Of a stretch of DNA of 46,757 nt, positions 16,712-24,426 are shown in pieces; within the stretch, counting starts at the first letter, position 1, and each line of letters opens with the position of its first letter. The position numbers and the translations under genes were made by a program. The stretch spans positions 120-46,876 of the forward strand of contig NZ_JAHTMR010000027.1 in the NCBI RefSeq assembly GCF_019200975.1, read 5' to 3'. This DNA comes from Pseudomonas sp. PD9R. Its GTDB lineage: Bacteria; Pseudomonadota; Gammaproteobacteria; Pseudomonadales; Pseudomonadaceae. The notes below the pieces were generated by a model. The model was not told the origin of the DNA, ran no database searches, and was given only the letters and a program-made list of their open reading frames with translations.

Positions 16712-18028
16712 TTACCAGCAGATGCCTTCGGTGCGGCCGGTCACGCTGGTGGCCTTCGACATGAAGCCGACCAGGTCGATCACCTGCTTGCCGTGTGGAA
16801 CGTTCTGCGCCAGGGCGCGGAATTTTTCGTCACGGTTGCCGAGGATGATCACGTCGGAGTTGTTGATCACGGCGTCGAAATCGGCGTTGAGCAAGGACGA
16901 GACGTGAGGGATCTTCGACTCGATGTAATCCTTGTTCGCACCGTGGACACGGGCGTATTCGACGTTGCTGTCGTAGATGCTCAGGTCGTAGCCCTTGCCA
17001 ATCAGCATTTCCGCGAGGTCAACCAGCGGGCTTTCACGCAGGTCATCGGTGCCGGCCTTGAAGCTCAGGCCCAGCAGGGCAACTTTGCGTTTGTCGTGGC
17101 TGGAAACGATGTCGAAGGCGTTCTGCACCTGGGACTCGTTACTGCGCATCAGCGAGTTGAGCAACGGCGCTTCGACGTCCAGGGAACCGGCGCGGTAAGT
17201 CAGGGCGCGCACGTCTTTTGGCAGGCACGAACCGCCGAACGCAAAGCCCGGGCGCATGTAGTACTGGGACAGGTTCAGGGTTTTGTCCTGGCAGACCACG
17301 TCCATCACTTCGCGACCGTCGACGCCGACGGCCTTGGCGATGTTGCCGATCTCGTTGGCGAAGGTCACTTTGGTGGCGTGCCAGACGTTGCAGGTGTACT
17401 TGATCATCTCGGCGACGGCGATGTCCTTGCGGATGATCGGTGCATCGAGTTCTTCGTACAGCGATTGCAGAACGTCGCCCGACGCCTTGTCGAATTCACC
17501 GATGACGGTCATAGGCGGTTGGTCGTAGTCGGCGATGGCGGTGCTTTCGCGCAGGAACTCAGGGTTCACGGCCACACCGAAATCAACGCCGGCCTTCTTG
17601 CCGGAGCAGTCTTCGAGAATCGGGATAACTACGTTGGCGACGGTGCCCGGCAACACGGTGCTGCGCACCACGATGGTGTGGCGGGTGGTTTTGTCACGCA
17701 GGACAAAACCGATCTCGCGGCACACGGCCTCGATGTAGTTCAGTTCCAGGTCGCCGTTCTTCTTGCTCGGCGTGCCGACGCAGATCATCGACAGGTCGGT
17801 GTCGCGAATCGCCTCGGCGAAGTTGGTCGTGCCACGCAGACGACCGGTCTGGATGCCCTGTGCCAGAAGTTCGCCCAGGCCCGGTTCAACGATCGGCGAT
17901 TTGCCGGCATTGATCATATCGATCTTGTCTTTGGCTACATCGACGCCAACGACGTCATGGCCCCGTGCAGACAGGCAACCGGCGCAGACTGCACCGACGT
18001 AACCCAAACCAAATATGCTGATGCGCAT
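16712..18028 (-). CDS. algD: AlgD, GDP-mannose 6-dehydrogenase
   Basis: AlgD oxidises GDP-mannose to GDP-mannuronate with two NAD+ and is the committed, rate-setting step. I take the ATG at 18028 (438 residues, P. aeruginosa 436) because MRISIFGLGYVGAVCAGCL is the family N-terminus and AGAGGTAA lies five bases upstream; an ATG eight codons earlier has no support. The Rossmann motif GLGYVG is at residues 7-12. The catalytic cysteine is in FGGSCLPKDVRAL, and NPEFLRE and the C-terminal GICW are also conserved. It heads the alginate operon. In pseudomonads its promoter is driven by AlgU and by distant AlgR/AmrZ sites. Confidence 0.97.
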   Translation of the reverse strand: MRISIFGLGYVGAVCAGCLSARGHDVVGVDVAKDKIDMINAGKSPIVEPGLGELLAQGIQTGRLRGTTNFAEAIRDTDLSMICVGTPSKKNGDLELNYIEAVCREIGFVLRDKTTRHTIVVRSTVLPGTVANVVIPILEDCSGKKAGVDFGVAVNPEFLRESTAIADYDQPPMTVIGEFDKASGDVLQSLYEELDAPIIRKDIAVAEMIKYTCNVWHATKVTFANEIGNIAKAVGVDGREVMDVVCQDKTLNLSQYYMRPGFAFGGSCLPKDVRALTYRAGSLDVEAPLLNSLMRSNESQVQNAFDIVSSHDKRKVALLGLSFKAGTDDLRESPLVDLAEMLIGKGYDLSIYDSNVEYARVHGANKDYIESKIPHVSSLLNADFDAVINNSDVIILGNRDEKFRALAQNVPHGKQVIDLVGFMSKATSVTGRTEGICW

Positions 18029-18415
18029 CGCAATTACCTCTGTATAGATCAAGCCATTAGATGGCCGGAGTTAATGGTGTTCAGCGGTCATAGTGCACTC
18101 GCAAGTGCGGCTTACAGGCGCAACAATGCCGTGTGCTGGCATGTAAATTACGAGTGTCTAAATAAGTGCACTCAAGGTGTGCGCAACTAGGCCTTATTGT
18201 TATGACTTGCCCTGTTATGCAGCCAATCCTCTGTTCCGAAGATATTCGTGCACTGGTCTTGCGCGCTCAATGCCAGGCCAGAAGCCCGTAAATCAAGCGG
18301 TTGGGTGCTCTGGTGAGCACGTTTATAGGGGCGCTGCCATGGCCTTGTAGGGGATAGTCATCAAGCGTTATCTCCTGTCCGTCGTATGTTGCCCAAATCA
18401 GTGATTAGTCAGCAC

Positions 18416-18433
18416 AAGTTGTTGTGACAACTT
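18416..18433. promoter_or_regulatory. Perfect dyad upstream of algD, possible operator
   Basis: AAGTTGT and ACAACTT form 7-bp perfect arms around TGTG, about 390 bp upstream of the algD start. It overlaps the only AlgU-like -35 candidate. Nothing like a T-run follows, so a protein-binding site is more likely than a terminator. The binding protein is unknown. Confidence 0.4.
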
Positions 18434-18652
18434 TGCTACATGGATCTCTGCTCTGCGTAAGTTATCTCGTACAAACACGTTGAGAATCGTTACCGGTGGT
18501 ATGAGCGGTGCATTTGGACATAGTTCCAGTCCACCCATCGTGAATTCTGAAATTTCTTGAAATATTGAGAAAGATGGCACTGCTTTCATATTGATAGCAC
18601 TTGCCGTTTCGCCCTTTATATATAGGCGGATTATCGGAGGGGATAGTTTTTT

Positions 18653-18691
18653 GCCACTACTGATAAAAATTTTCAGTGCCACTACTGAAAA
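18653..18691. promoter_or_regulatory. Direct and inverted repeats about 640 bp upstream of algD
   Basis: GCCACTACTGA occurs twice, 25 bp apart. The second copy lies within a dyad whose arms are TTTTCAGT (18670-18677) and ACTGAAAA (18684-18691) around GCCACT. The spacing is close to two helical turns and the region is AT-rich, so a multi-site activator or nucleoid-protein site is possible. No family is assigned. Confidence 0.35.
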
Positions 18692-18836
18692 AAATGATCG
18701 AAGTCGAGTGAAACTAAAGTTAGAAAATTGACCGATGTGTTTTTGGCGTCATAAAAATGGCGAAATAGGCGGGGGATTCGAGGGTTCTCAATGACCGACG
18801 CATGATCGATTCAAACGTCATGCGCCGATCCGATGC

Positions 18837-19616
18837 TCACTCTGGTGCGTGGTCGCGCAGGAACACCAGGTTGTCCGGTTTAGACTGCTCGGCGCTGTAG
18901 CGATAGCCTTGCACGTCGAACTGCTTGAGGGCGGCCGGGTCGTTGATACGCTCTTCAATGACGAAGCGACTCATCATGCCGCGAGCCTTTTTCGCGTAGA
19001 AACTGATGATCTTGTACTGGCCGTTTTTCAGGTCCTTGAACTCGGTGTTGATGATGCGCGCGTTCAGGGCGCTGCGTTTGACCGCCGAGAAGTACTCGTT
19101 GGAGGCCAGGTTCAGCAGCACGTCGTCACCTTGGTCAACCAGGGCTTCGTTCAGCCATTCACTGATCCGCGTGCCCCAGAACGCATACAGGTCCTTGCCA
19201 CGGGCATTGGCCAGTTTGGTGCCCATTTCCAGGCGATACGGCATCATCAGGTCCAGCGGGCGCAGCAGGCCGTACAGGCCGGAGAGCATGCGCATATGCT
19301 GCTGGGCGTAATCGAAATCGGCTTCGCTGAAGGTTTGTGCGTTCAGCCCGGTGTACACATCGCCCTTGAACGCCAGCAATGCCTGCTTGGCGTTGGCCGG
19401 GGTGAATGCCGGTGTCCAGCTGCCGAAACGCGCGGCGTTGAGCCCGCCGATCTTGTCGGAGACGTGCATCAACTCGCTGATCTGCGCCGGCGTCAGGTCG
19501 CGCAATTGCAAAATCAGTTCCTGGGAATGGTCGAGGTACTGCGGCTGGGTAAAGCGTTGGGTCGCCGGCGGTGTTTCGTAATCGAGGGTTTTGGCGGGTG
19601 AAATCACCATCAGCAT
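18837..19616 (-). CDS. yaaA: YaaA-family protein (peroxide stress, DUF328)
   Basis: YaaA lowers intracellular iron-driven damage during peroxide stress in E. coli and has a DNA-binding fold; its exact activity is unsettled. I choose the ATG at 19616 (259 residues, near the family's 258), giving MLMVISPAKTLDYE, with AAGGAGA seven bases upstream. A frame extension of 49 codons upstream runs into a REP and is not used. Family stretches seen are SPAKTLDYETPP, GLYGLLRPLDLMMPYRLEMGTKL, NLASNEYFSAV and the lysine-rich IISFYAKKARGMMSRF. It stands alone between the algD upstream region and a divergent gene. Confidence 0.93.
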   Translation of the reverse strand: MLMVISPAKTLDYETPPATQRFTQPQYLDHSQELILQLRDLTPAQISELMHVSDKIGGLNAARFGSWTPAFTPANAKQALLAFKGDVYTGLNAQTFSEADFDYAQQHMRMLSGLYGLLRPLDLMMPYRLEMGTKLANARGKDLYAFWGTRISEWLNEALVDQGDDVLLNLASNEYFSAVKRSALNARIINTEFKDLKNGQYKIISFYAKKARGMMSRFVIEERINDPAALKQFDVQGYRYSAEQSKPDNLVFLRDHAPE

Positions 19617-19710
19617 GAAGTCGTCTCCTTTAATCGTAGGGGCGATTCTAGGGGGTTGTTCGTGTTGACTCCAGCTATAGGGGTAATAGGTGATCGGTGG
19701 TTTGTGGGAC

Positions 19711-19805
19711 AAGATCGCAGCCTCGCTTCGCTCGACAGCTCCTACAGGTGCAAGCCGATTCAAGTAGGCGCTGTCTCGCAGCGCGAGGCTGCGATCTTTT
19801 GATCT
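19711..19805. repeat. REP pair, outward-facing
   Basis: One REP reads AGATCGCAG...CTCCTACA and the next GTAGGCGCTG...GATCTTTTGATC, so their TGTAGG ends face each other across a short spacer, the reverse of the usual arrangement here. It lies between the divergent genes yaaA and the deacetylase-like gene, 46 bp before the latter's start. Confidence 0.85.
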
Positions 19806-19850
19806 ACCCGCGATATAGTGCCGCGCGGGTTTTGTTATGGAGACATCCCA

Positions 19851-20975
19851 TTGCGTATCGTTTTTCTAATCTCGGCCTGGCTCCTGAGCTTTGGTGCCAT
19901 GGCGGCACCCGGTGACGTGGCGACCCTTGATCGCAGCACCTGGCCCGAGCAACTGAGCAACCCGACGCTGTTCGACGTCGCGTCGCGTGCTGAAATCCTC
20001 ATGTTCGCCCGTGTGCTGCTGGCGAGTGAAGCCCTGGACGAACCGGCACTGGCCCAGCGCCTGGGCTTGCGCACGATCAACATGGAGTCGATCAACCATG
20101 TTCGCCAGCGCCTGTGGCAGCGCCTGCTGAGCAACTACAACTTCGCCCAGCAAAGTTGCGATCAGGATGCCTCCTTCTGTTTCCTGGTCGAGGACATGCC
20201 GACCCTGCGCGAGCAAGCCGGTAAAATCCAGATCAGCGAAGACAGCTACTACATCAAGTGGGCCGAGCCGAGTCGCCTGTTTCATGCCCAGTACCTGGAC
20301 GAGCAACTGCGCAAGGCCGCACTGTTTCCGCAAGCCAGCAGCGAAATCGATCGTTTTGGCGACTTTGAGCGCAACGGTGATGAAATGAACGACCGGTTGT
20401 TTCTGCTGACCTTCGACAGCGCCGCGAACGCTATACCGGACAACACGGCCTGGGTCACTGAGTACCTGCGCAAGTCGAACATGAGCGGCACCTTCTTCGT
20501 TCTCGGCAAGGATATTCAGGCGCGCCTGGCCGAGCGTTCGGTCGCCAGCCTGCAATCGACGTATTCAATGCAGTGCGTCGGCGTGCAGGGCTGGGAGTTC
20601 CGGTCTCACAGCCACTGGCAGGACTGGCAGGACTCGGTGAGGCGCAGCGTAGAACTGGTGAAAAGCAAACTGCCGGAAAACTACGTGCCACTGTTCCGTC
20701 CGCCTGATGGGCAGCGACGTTCGGATGCCGAGAGCTTCTTCAAGTCTCAGGGCTTGCAGGTGGCGCTGTGGGACATTGATGCGCAGGATGGTGCCGGCAA
20801 GCTCAAAGGCAACCAGAGCGCGCAACGGGTGCTGACCTTGATGCTGCTGTGGCGTCACGGGGTGATCAACTTCAATGTGAAGCAGGACGGGGTGAAAACA
20901 GCGATGCCTTGGCTGATTACGCAAACGGCGCAAAGCGGGATCGGTTGGGAGGACTGCCAGGACGGGTTTCGATGA
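19851..20975 (+). CDS. Secreted polysaccharide-deacetylase-like (NodB-fold) protein with altered metal site
   Basis: The best start is TTG at 19851 (about 374 residues). GGAG lies eight bases upstream, and the protein then begins with a compact signal peptide, RIVFLISAWLLSFGAMA, before APGD. A GTG at 19818 would add eleven residues in front of it. The C-terminal half has the NodB motifs in order: LLTFDSA (about 187), a YLRKSNMSGTFFVLG segment, EFRSHSHWQDW (about 250) and LFRPPDGQRR (about 283). In CE4 enzymes the first two read TFDDG and HTxxH. Here the metal-binding second Asp is Ser and the second His is Gln, so activity may be lost or changed. Alignment by eye; the substrate is unknown. 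A terminator follows. Confidence 0.78.
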   Translation: MRIVFLISAWLLSFGAMAAPGDVATLDRSTWPEQLSNPTLFDVASRAEILMFARVLLASEALDEPALAQRLGLRTINMESINHVRQRLWQRLLSNYNFAQQSCDQDASFCFLVEDMPTLREQAGKIQISEDSYYIKWAEPSRLFHAQYLDEQLRKAALFPQASSEIDRFGDFERNGDEMNDRLFLLTFDSAANAIPDNTAWVTEYLRKSNMSGTFFVLGKDIQARLAERSVASLQSTYSMQCVGVQGWEFRSHSHWQDWQDSVRRSVELVKSKLPENYVPLFRPPDGQRRSDAESFFKSQGLQVALWDIDAQDGAGKLKGNQSAQRVLTLMLLWRHGVINFNVKQDGVKTAMPWLITQTAQSGIGWEDCQDGFR

Positions 20976-21313
20976 AAACGAAAAAGCCCCGAAAACATTG
21001 GGTGCGGGGCGATTTTGAGAGGGGTTTTGCTGCAGGTTGACTTCCGACTGTAAACGGGTGATGGCAGTCCGCCAAGCGCTTTTCGTCACTCTGAAAAATA
21101 AACTTCAAAAAAACGTCAAAGTGCTTTTTTCTGTCATGTGTTTTGGAGTATTACGAAGACAGACCGCCGAAACCTGCAACACAGGTGGCGTCTTCCAAGA
21201 CCCTACTTGTTGCTTGCAATCACTTGAGTCCCCGCAGGTGAATTCGGCGGCCACTTCGAGGCGCAGCACCGCCAAGGTATTGCGTCGAATGGCTCCCACA
21301 AAGGTGACCGAGT
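20976..21313. other. Intergenic region before phoH-like gene
   Basis: Apart from the terminator at 20981-21018, I see no gene, repeat or clear promoter in these 338 bp. The middle part is AT-richer. Confidence 0.6.
20981..21018 (+). terminator. Terminator after the deacetylase-like gene
   Basis: AAAAAGCCCCG at 20981-20991 pairs through GCCCCG with CGGGGC at 21005-21010, followed by GATTTTG. The T-run is short but position and stem fit an intrinsic terminator. Confidence 0.7.
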
Positions 21314-22708
21314 ATGGATGATCACGGACGTAGCTCTTCTTCCAACCAGCCAATCCTTTATGTACTCGATACCAACGTATTGATTCACGATCCAAACGCG
21401 CTGCTCAATTTCGAAGAACACCACGTCGCCATCCCGATGACCGTGCTTGAAGAGCTCGACAAGCTCAAGAGCGGGCATCACAGCGTTGCTGCCGAATGCC
21501 GCCAGGCCATTCGCCTGATCGACAAGACCCTGGGCGATGCCTCTCCCGAGGACGTCGAACAAGGCGTGCCGATCCAGCGGGGCAAGAGCGGGCCGAAGGG
21601 TTTGCTGTCAATTCTGATGAGCAAGCGAGCCGAACCGAACATCATTCTGCCCGAGCACCTGAACGACAACATCATCATCAACCAGTTGATCGACCTGCAC
21701 GCACGCGATCCGAAACTGCCCGTGGTGCTGGTCACCAAAGACATCAACATGCGCCTCAAAGCCCGCGCCTGTGGGATCGCGGCCGAGGATTACAGCACTG
21801 ACCAACTGGTCGACGACGTATCATTGCTGCCTAACGGCTACCACAATATGACCGGCTCCTTCTGGGACCTCGTGAGCAAGGTCGAAACCCGTCAGGATCA
21901 CGGCCGCACCTGGCATCAGGTGAAGCTGATCGACAACCTGCCGGCGGTGCATATCAACGAGTTCATCATTGATGAGCAAGGGTTTGTCGGCTGGATCAAG
22001 GAGATCGACGAAGACAAGCTGCTGATTCTTGACCTGCACCAGGAACCGCTGTTGCATCAGGAAGCCTGGGGCTTGAAACCGCGTGACATCTACCAGAGCC
22101 TGGCGCTATACGCCTTGCTCGATCCGGACATCCATTTGGTCAACCTGTCCGGTGCTGCCGGTTCCGGTAAAACCATCCTGGCACTGGCGGCGGCGATTGA
22201 GCAGACCATGGTCAGCAAGCGCTATCGCCGCATTATCGCCACCCGCAGCGTGCAGGGCCTGGATCAGGAGATCGGCTTCCTGCCCGGCACCGAAGCGGAA
22301 AAAATGGAGCCGTGGCTGGGCGCTATCACCGACAACCTCGAAGCCTTGCACATGGATGACGAAAGCACCCATGGCAGCGTTGATTACATCCTCAGCAAAG
22401 TGCCGTTGCAGTTCAAATCCCTCAACTACATCCGGGGCCGCAGCTTCCAGCAGAGCCTGATCCTGATCGATGAATGCCAGAACCTCACCCCGCACCAGAT
22501 GAAAACCATCATCACCCGTGCCGGCGCTGGTTCCAAAGTGGTGTGCCTGGGCAACCTGGCGCAGATCGACACCCCTTACCTTTCCGCGACCAGTTCCGGG
22601 CTGACGTACCTGACCGAACGCTTCAAGGATTTCCCTAACGGTGTACACATCACCCTGCAAGGGGTGCCACGTTCGATTCTGGCTGAATACGCGGAATCGC
22701 ACCTGTAA
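21314..22708 (+). CDS. PhoH-family protein with N-terminal PIN domain (PhoH2 type)
   Basis: PhoH2-type proteins join a PIN ribonuclease domain to a PhoH ATPase and act as RNA helicase/RNases in studied cases. Length is 464. The PIN domain occupies about residues 12-150, starting ILYVLDTNVLIHDP with the acidic D19 and VLEELDKLK, then VLVTKDINMRLKA. The PhoH domain has Walker A GAAGSGKT at about 280-287 and Walker B LILIDECQNL at about 383-392, with RGRSFQQS before it. It is a single-gene unit ending at a strong terminator. The proximity to moaCDE is also seen in P. aeruginosa. The cellular role in Pseudomonas is not established. Confidence 0.93.
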   Translation: MDDHGRSSSSNQPILYVLDTNVLIHDPNALLNFEEHHVAIPMTVLEELDKLKSGHHSVAAECRQAIRLIDKTLGDASPEDVEQGVPIQRGKSGPKGLLSILMSKRAEPNIILPEHLNDNIIINQLIDLHARDPKLPVVLVTKDINMRLKARACGIAAEDYSTDQLVDDVSLLPNGYHNMTGSFWDLVSKVETRQDHGRTWHQVKLIDNLPAVHINEFIIDEQGFVGWIKEIDEDKLLILDLHQEPLLHQEAWGLKPRDIYQSLALYALLDPDIHLVNLSGAAGSGKTILALAAAIEQTMVSKRYRRIIATRSVQGLDQEIGFLPGTEAEKMEPWLGAITDNLEALHMDDESTHGSVDYILSKVPLQFKSLNYIRGRSFQQSLILIDECQNLTPHQMKTIITRAGAGSKVVCLGNLAQIDTPYLSATSSGLTYLTERFKDFPNGVHITLQGVPRSILAEYAESHL

Positions 22709-22717
22709 GCCTCACCG

Positions 22718-22751
22718 AAACCGGGCGTCCGCAAGGTCGCCCGGTTTTTTT
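22718..22751 (+). terminator. Strong intrinsic terminator after the phoH-like gene
   Basis: AAACCGGGCG (22718-22727) and CGCCCGGTTT (22738-22747) form a 10-bp stem with a 10-nt loop, running straight into TTTTTTT. Confidence 0.93.
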
Positions 22752-22769
22752 ACGCCCGACACAAACCCA

Positions 22770-22841
22770 TGTAGGAGCTGCCGAAGGCTGCGAGCTTTTG
22801 ATCTTAAAAATCAAAAGATCGCAGCCTTCGGCAGCTCCTAC
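22770..22841. repeat. REPIN between phoH-like gene and moaC
   Basis: Compact inverted REP pair (72 bp) with near-perfect arms TGTAGGAGCTGCCGAAGG and CCTTCGGCAGCTCCTAC. The left arm has GCGAGCTTTTG where the consensus has GCGATCTTTTG. Confidence 0.92.
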
Positions 22842-22930
22842 GGGAGACGGTGCCGACCGTGCGTACACGGGATTGTGGTGATTGGATAATCTCGCGTGCG
22901 GAAAATTGACCCGCAGGTTTACAATCGGCG

Positions 22931-22944
22931 CTCCTGATCAGGAG
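22931..22944 (+). promoter_or_regulatory. Palindrome containing the moaC ribosome-binding site
   Basis: CTCCTGATCAGGAG is a perfect 14-bp palindrome whose right arm AGGAG is the moaC Shine-Dalgarno sequence, seven bases before the GTG start. A 5-bp stem with a GATC loop could hide the ribosome site; it could equally be a DNA operator. Confidence 0.5.
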
Positions 22945-22951
22945 TAATCCC

Positions 22952-23425
22952 GTGCTGACTCATCTCGATTCCCAAGGCCGCGCCAACATGGTCGACGTCA
23001 CCGAAAAAGCTGTGACGTTCCGTGAAGCGACGGCCCAAGCGCTGGTGCGCATGCTGCCCGAAACCCTGCAGATGATCGTCAGCGGCGGTCACCCCAAGGG
23101 TGATGTGTTTGCCGTGGCGCGCATTGCCGGCATTCAGGCGGCGAAGAAAACCAGCGATCTGATTCCGCTGTGCCATCCGCTGATGCTGACCGGCGTTAAA
23201 GTTGAACTCAGTGCCGAAGGTGATGACAGCGTGCGCATCGTGGCGCGCTGCAAGTTGTCCGGGCAGACCGGCGTCGAGATGGAAGCCCTGACAGCCGCGA
23301 GTATTGCCGCGCTGACCATCTACGACATGTGCAAGGCCGTTGATCGCGGCATGACCATTGAAAGCGTAAAGCTGCTGGAAAAGGTCGGCGGCAAGAGCGG
23401 TCATTTCCAGGCGGACCCGGCATGA
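22952..23425 (+). CDS. moaC: MoaC, cyclic pyranopterin monophosphate synthase
   Basis: MoaC converts the MoaA product (3',8-cyclo-7,8-dihydro-GTP) to cyclic pyranopterin monophosphate in molybdenum-cofactor synthesis. Start is GTG at 22952, with CAGGAG seven bases before; the resulting MLTHLDSQGRANMVDVTEKAVTFREA aligns with E. coli MoaC from its N-terminus. Length is 157, normal for the family. Conserved stretches are SGGHPKGDVFAVARIAGIQAAKKTSDLIPLCHPL and MEALTAASIAALTIYDMCKAVDRGM, which carry the active-site Lys/Asp. Its stop overlaps the moaD start (ATGA), so moaCDE is one translational unit; moaA is not in the window. Confidence 0.97.
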   Translation: MLTHLDSQGRANMVDVTEKAVTFREATAQALVRMLPETLQMIVSGGHPKGDVFAVARIAGIQAAKKTSDLIPLCHPLMLTGVKVELSAEGDDSVRIVARCKLSGQTGVEMEALTAASIAALTIYDMCKAVDRGMTIESVKLLEKVGGKSGHFQADPA

Positions 23426-23664
23426 ACATCACCGTGAAGTTTTTCGCCCGTTACCGTGAAGCGCTGGGCGTGGATTCAGTGAAGGTTGAAGGCCACTTCG
23501 CCACCGTCAACGACGTGCGAGCGCTGCTGGCACAACGTGACGGCGCCGAGGTGTTGAGCGAGCAGAACCTGATGTGTGCCCGCAACGAAGACCTCTGTCA
23601 GCTCGACGAGCCGGTGAGCGATGGTGATGAAGTGGCGTTTTTCCCAACCGTGACCGGGGGCTGA
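23422..23664 (+). CDS. moaD: MoaD, molybdopterin synthase sulfur-carrier subunit
   Basis: MoaD is a ubiquitin-like protein whose C-terminal glycine is thiocarboxylated and supplies sulfur to MoaE-bound precursor. The 80-residue product starts MNITVKFFARYREALG and ends FFPTVTGG, the required double glycine. The start overlaps moaC by four bases (ATGA) and moaE begins 3 bp after its stop, so stoichiometric synthesis of the MoaD-MoaE complex is likely. Confidence 0.96.
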   Translation: MNITVKFFARYREALGVDSVKVEGHFATVNDVRALLAQRDGAEVLSEQNLMCARNEDLCQLDEPVSDGDEVAFFPTVTGG

Positions 23665-23667
23665 GCC

Positions 23668-24120
23668 ATGGCGATTCGCGTGCAGTCCACGGCATTCGAT
23701 CCGGGTGCCGAAGTCAACGCCATGCATGCGGCCAATGTCGGCGTCGGTGCAGTGGTGAGTTTTGTCGGCTACGTGCGCGACTTCAATGACGGGCTCGACG
23801 TGGCCGGGATGTTCCTCGAACACTATCCGGGCATGACCGAAAAGGCCCTCGGCAAAATCGCCATCGAAGCCGAACAGCGCTGGCCGTTGCTCAAGCTCGA
23901 AGTGTTGCATCGCATTGGCGCCCTGGAACCGGGTGAACCGATTGTCTTTGTCGGCGCCGCCAGTGCCCATCGCCAGGCAGCGTTCGACGCCTGCGCCTTT
24001 GTCATGGATTACCTGAAAACCCGCGCGCCGTTCTGGAAAAAGGAAAACACCAGCGACGGGCCGCGTTGGGTCGAGGGTCGTGACAGCGATCATGCGGCGG
24101 CGGATCGCTGGAAGAAGTAA
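23668..24120 (+). CDS. moaE: MoaE, molybdopterin synthase catalytic subunit
   Basis: MoaE forms the dithiolene of molybdopterin from cyclic pyranopterin monophosphate using MoaD thiocarboxylate. Length is 150 (family about 150). Typical stretches are VGAVVSFVGYVRDFNDG, LEHYPGMTEKAL, HRIGALEPGEPIVFVGAASAHRQAAFDACAFVMDYLKTRAPFWKKE and the C-terminal WVEGRDSDHAAADRWKK. The lysines in TRAPFWKKE correspond to the active-site region that meets the MoaD tail. It is last in moaCDE. A REPIN 24 bp downstream probably protects or ends the transcript; no classical terminator is seen. Confidence 0.96.
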   Translation: MAIRVQSTAFDPGAEVNAMHAANVGVGAVVSFVGYVRDFNDGLDVAGMFLEHYPGMTEKALGKIAIEAEQRWPLLKLEVLHRIGALEPGEPIVFVGAASAHRQAAFDACAFVMDYLKTRAPFWKKENTSDGPRWVEGRDSDHAAADRWKK

Positions 24121-24144
24121 TTCCTGCGCTGTTCTTTCGTTCGT

Positions 24145-24235
24145 CATCGCGGGCAAGCCCGCTTCCACAAGTTTGGTGGTGTACATACATTTTGTGTATG
24201 ACTCGGACACTGTGGAAGCGGGCTTGCCCGCGATG
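24145..24235. repeat. REPIN of a third type after moaE
   Basis: CATCGCGGGCAAGCCCGC...TTCCACA and its inverse TGTGGAAGCGGGCTTGCCCGCGATG flank a spacer that itself has CATACA...TGTATG. This class (GCGGGCAAGCCCGC core) is widespread in P. fluorescens and P. putida but seen once in this window. Confidence 0.92.
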
Positions 24236-24309
24236 AGGCCATCTGCATCACCCAATAATCTCCTGACTCACCACCCGACCATCGGCCCGGGTCAATTCTG
24301 TTTGCCCAA

Positions 24310-24341
24310 TTGACGAATAATACATAAAAGTCCAATATGGA
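24310..24341 (+). promoter_or_regulatory. Promoter and putative DauR operator of the binding-protein gene
   Basis: TTGACG (24310-24315) is followed after 17 bp by CAATAT (24333-24338). The dyad TCCAATATGGA (24331-24341) covers this -10. The 16-bp string AAAAGTCCAATATGGA (24326-24341) recurs, apart from the two central bases, on the minus strand in front of dauB, overlapping its -10 in the same register. The rest of the 306-bp gap after moaE holds the REPIN and nothing else I can name. Confidence 0.55.
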
Positions 24342-24426
24342 ATTATAAGTACAAAAAAGGCTTTCCCCCCGTTTCAGCTCTTTCTTCTGTCTTGCAAAAC
24401 CAACAACAACCCGCGAGAGAACGAAC

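Larger units (their letters stand above)
18029..18836 (-). promoter_or_regulatory. Long algD upstream region, non-coding
   Basis: About 808 bp lie between algD and yaaA, with lower GC than the neighbours and no recognisable gene. A long region with far-upstream activator sites is known for algD of P. aeruginosa. Two dyads are visible (18416-18433 and 18670-18691). The closest AlgU-like -35 is CAACTT on the minus strand at 18416-18421, which would give a leader of about 350 nt, but I see no matching -10 and do not call a promoter. A 7-bp inverted repeat (CGCATGA/TCATGCG, 18799-18824) just past yaaA could be a weak yaaA terminator; no T-run follows. Confidence 0.6.

Noticed and set aside
18380..18430. 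AlgU-dependent algD promoter
   Set aside because: CAACTT is one mismatch from the -35 and the distance fits a long leader, but no TCTGA- or TCNAA-like -10 lies 16-17 bp further, so I do not call it.
18398..18682. 94-codon minus-strand frame in the algD upstream region
   Set aside because: No ribosome site, no recognisable family, start lies inside the repeat dyad and the end inside the other dyad; better explained as regulatory DNA.
19617..19763. 49-codon N-terminal extension of yaaA
   Set aside because: It enters the REP region and lacks a ribosome site; MLMVISPAKTLDYE with AAGGAGA upstream is the family start.
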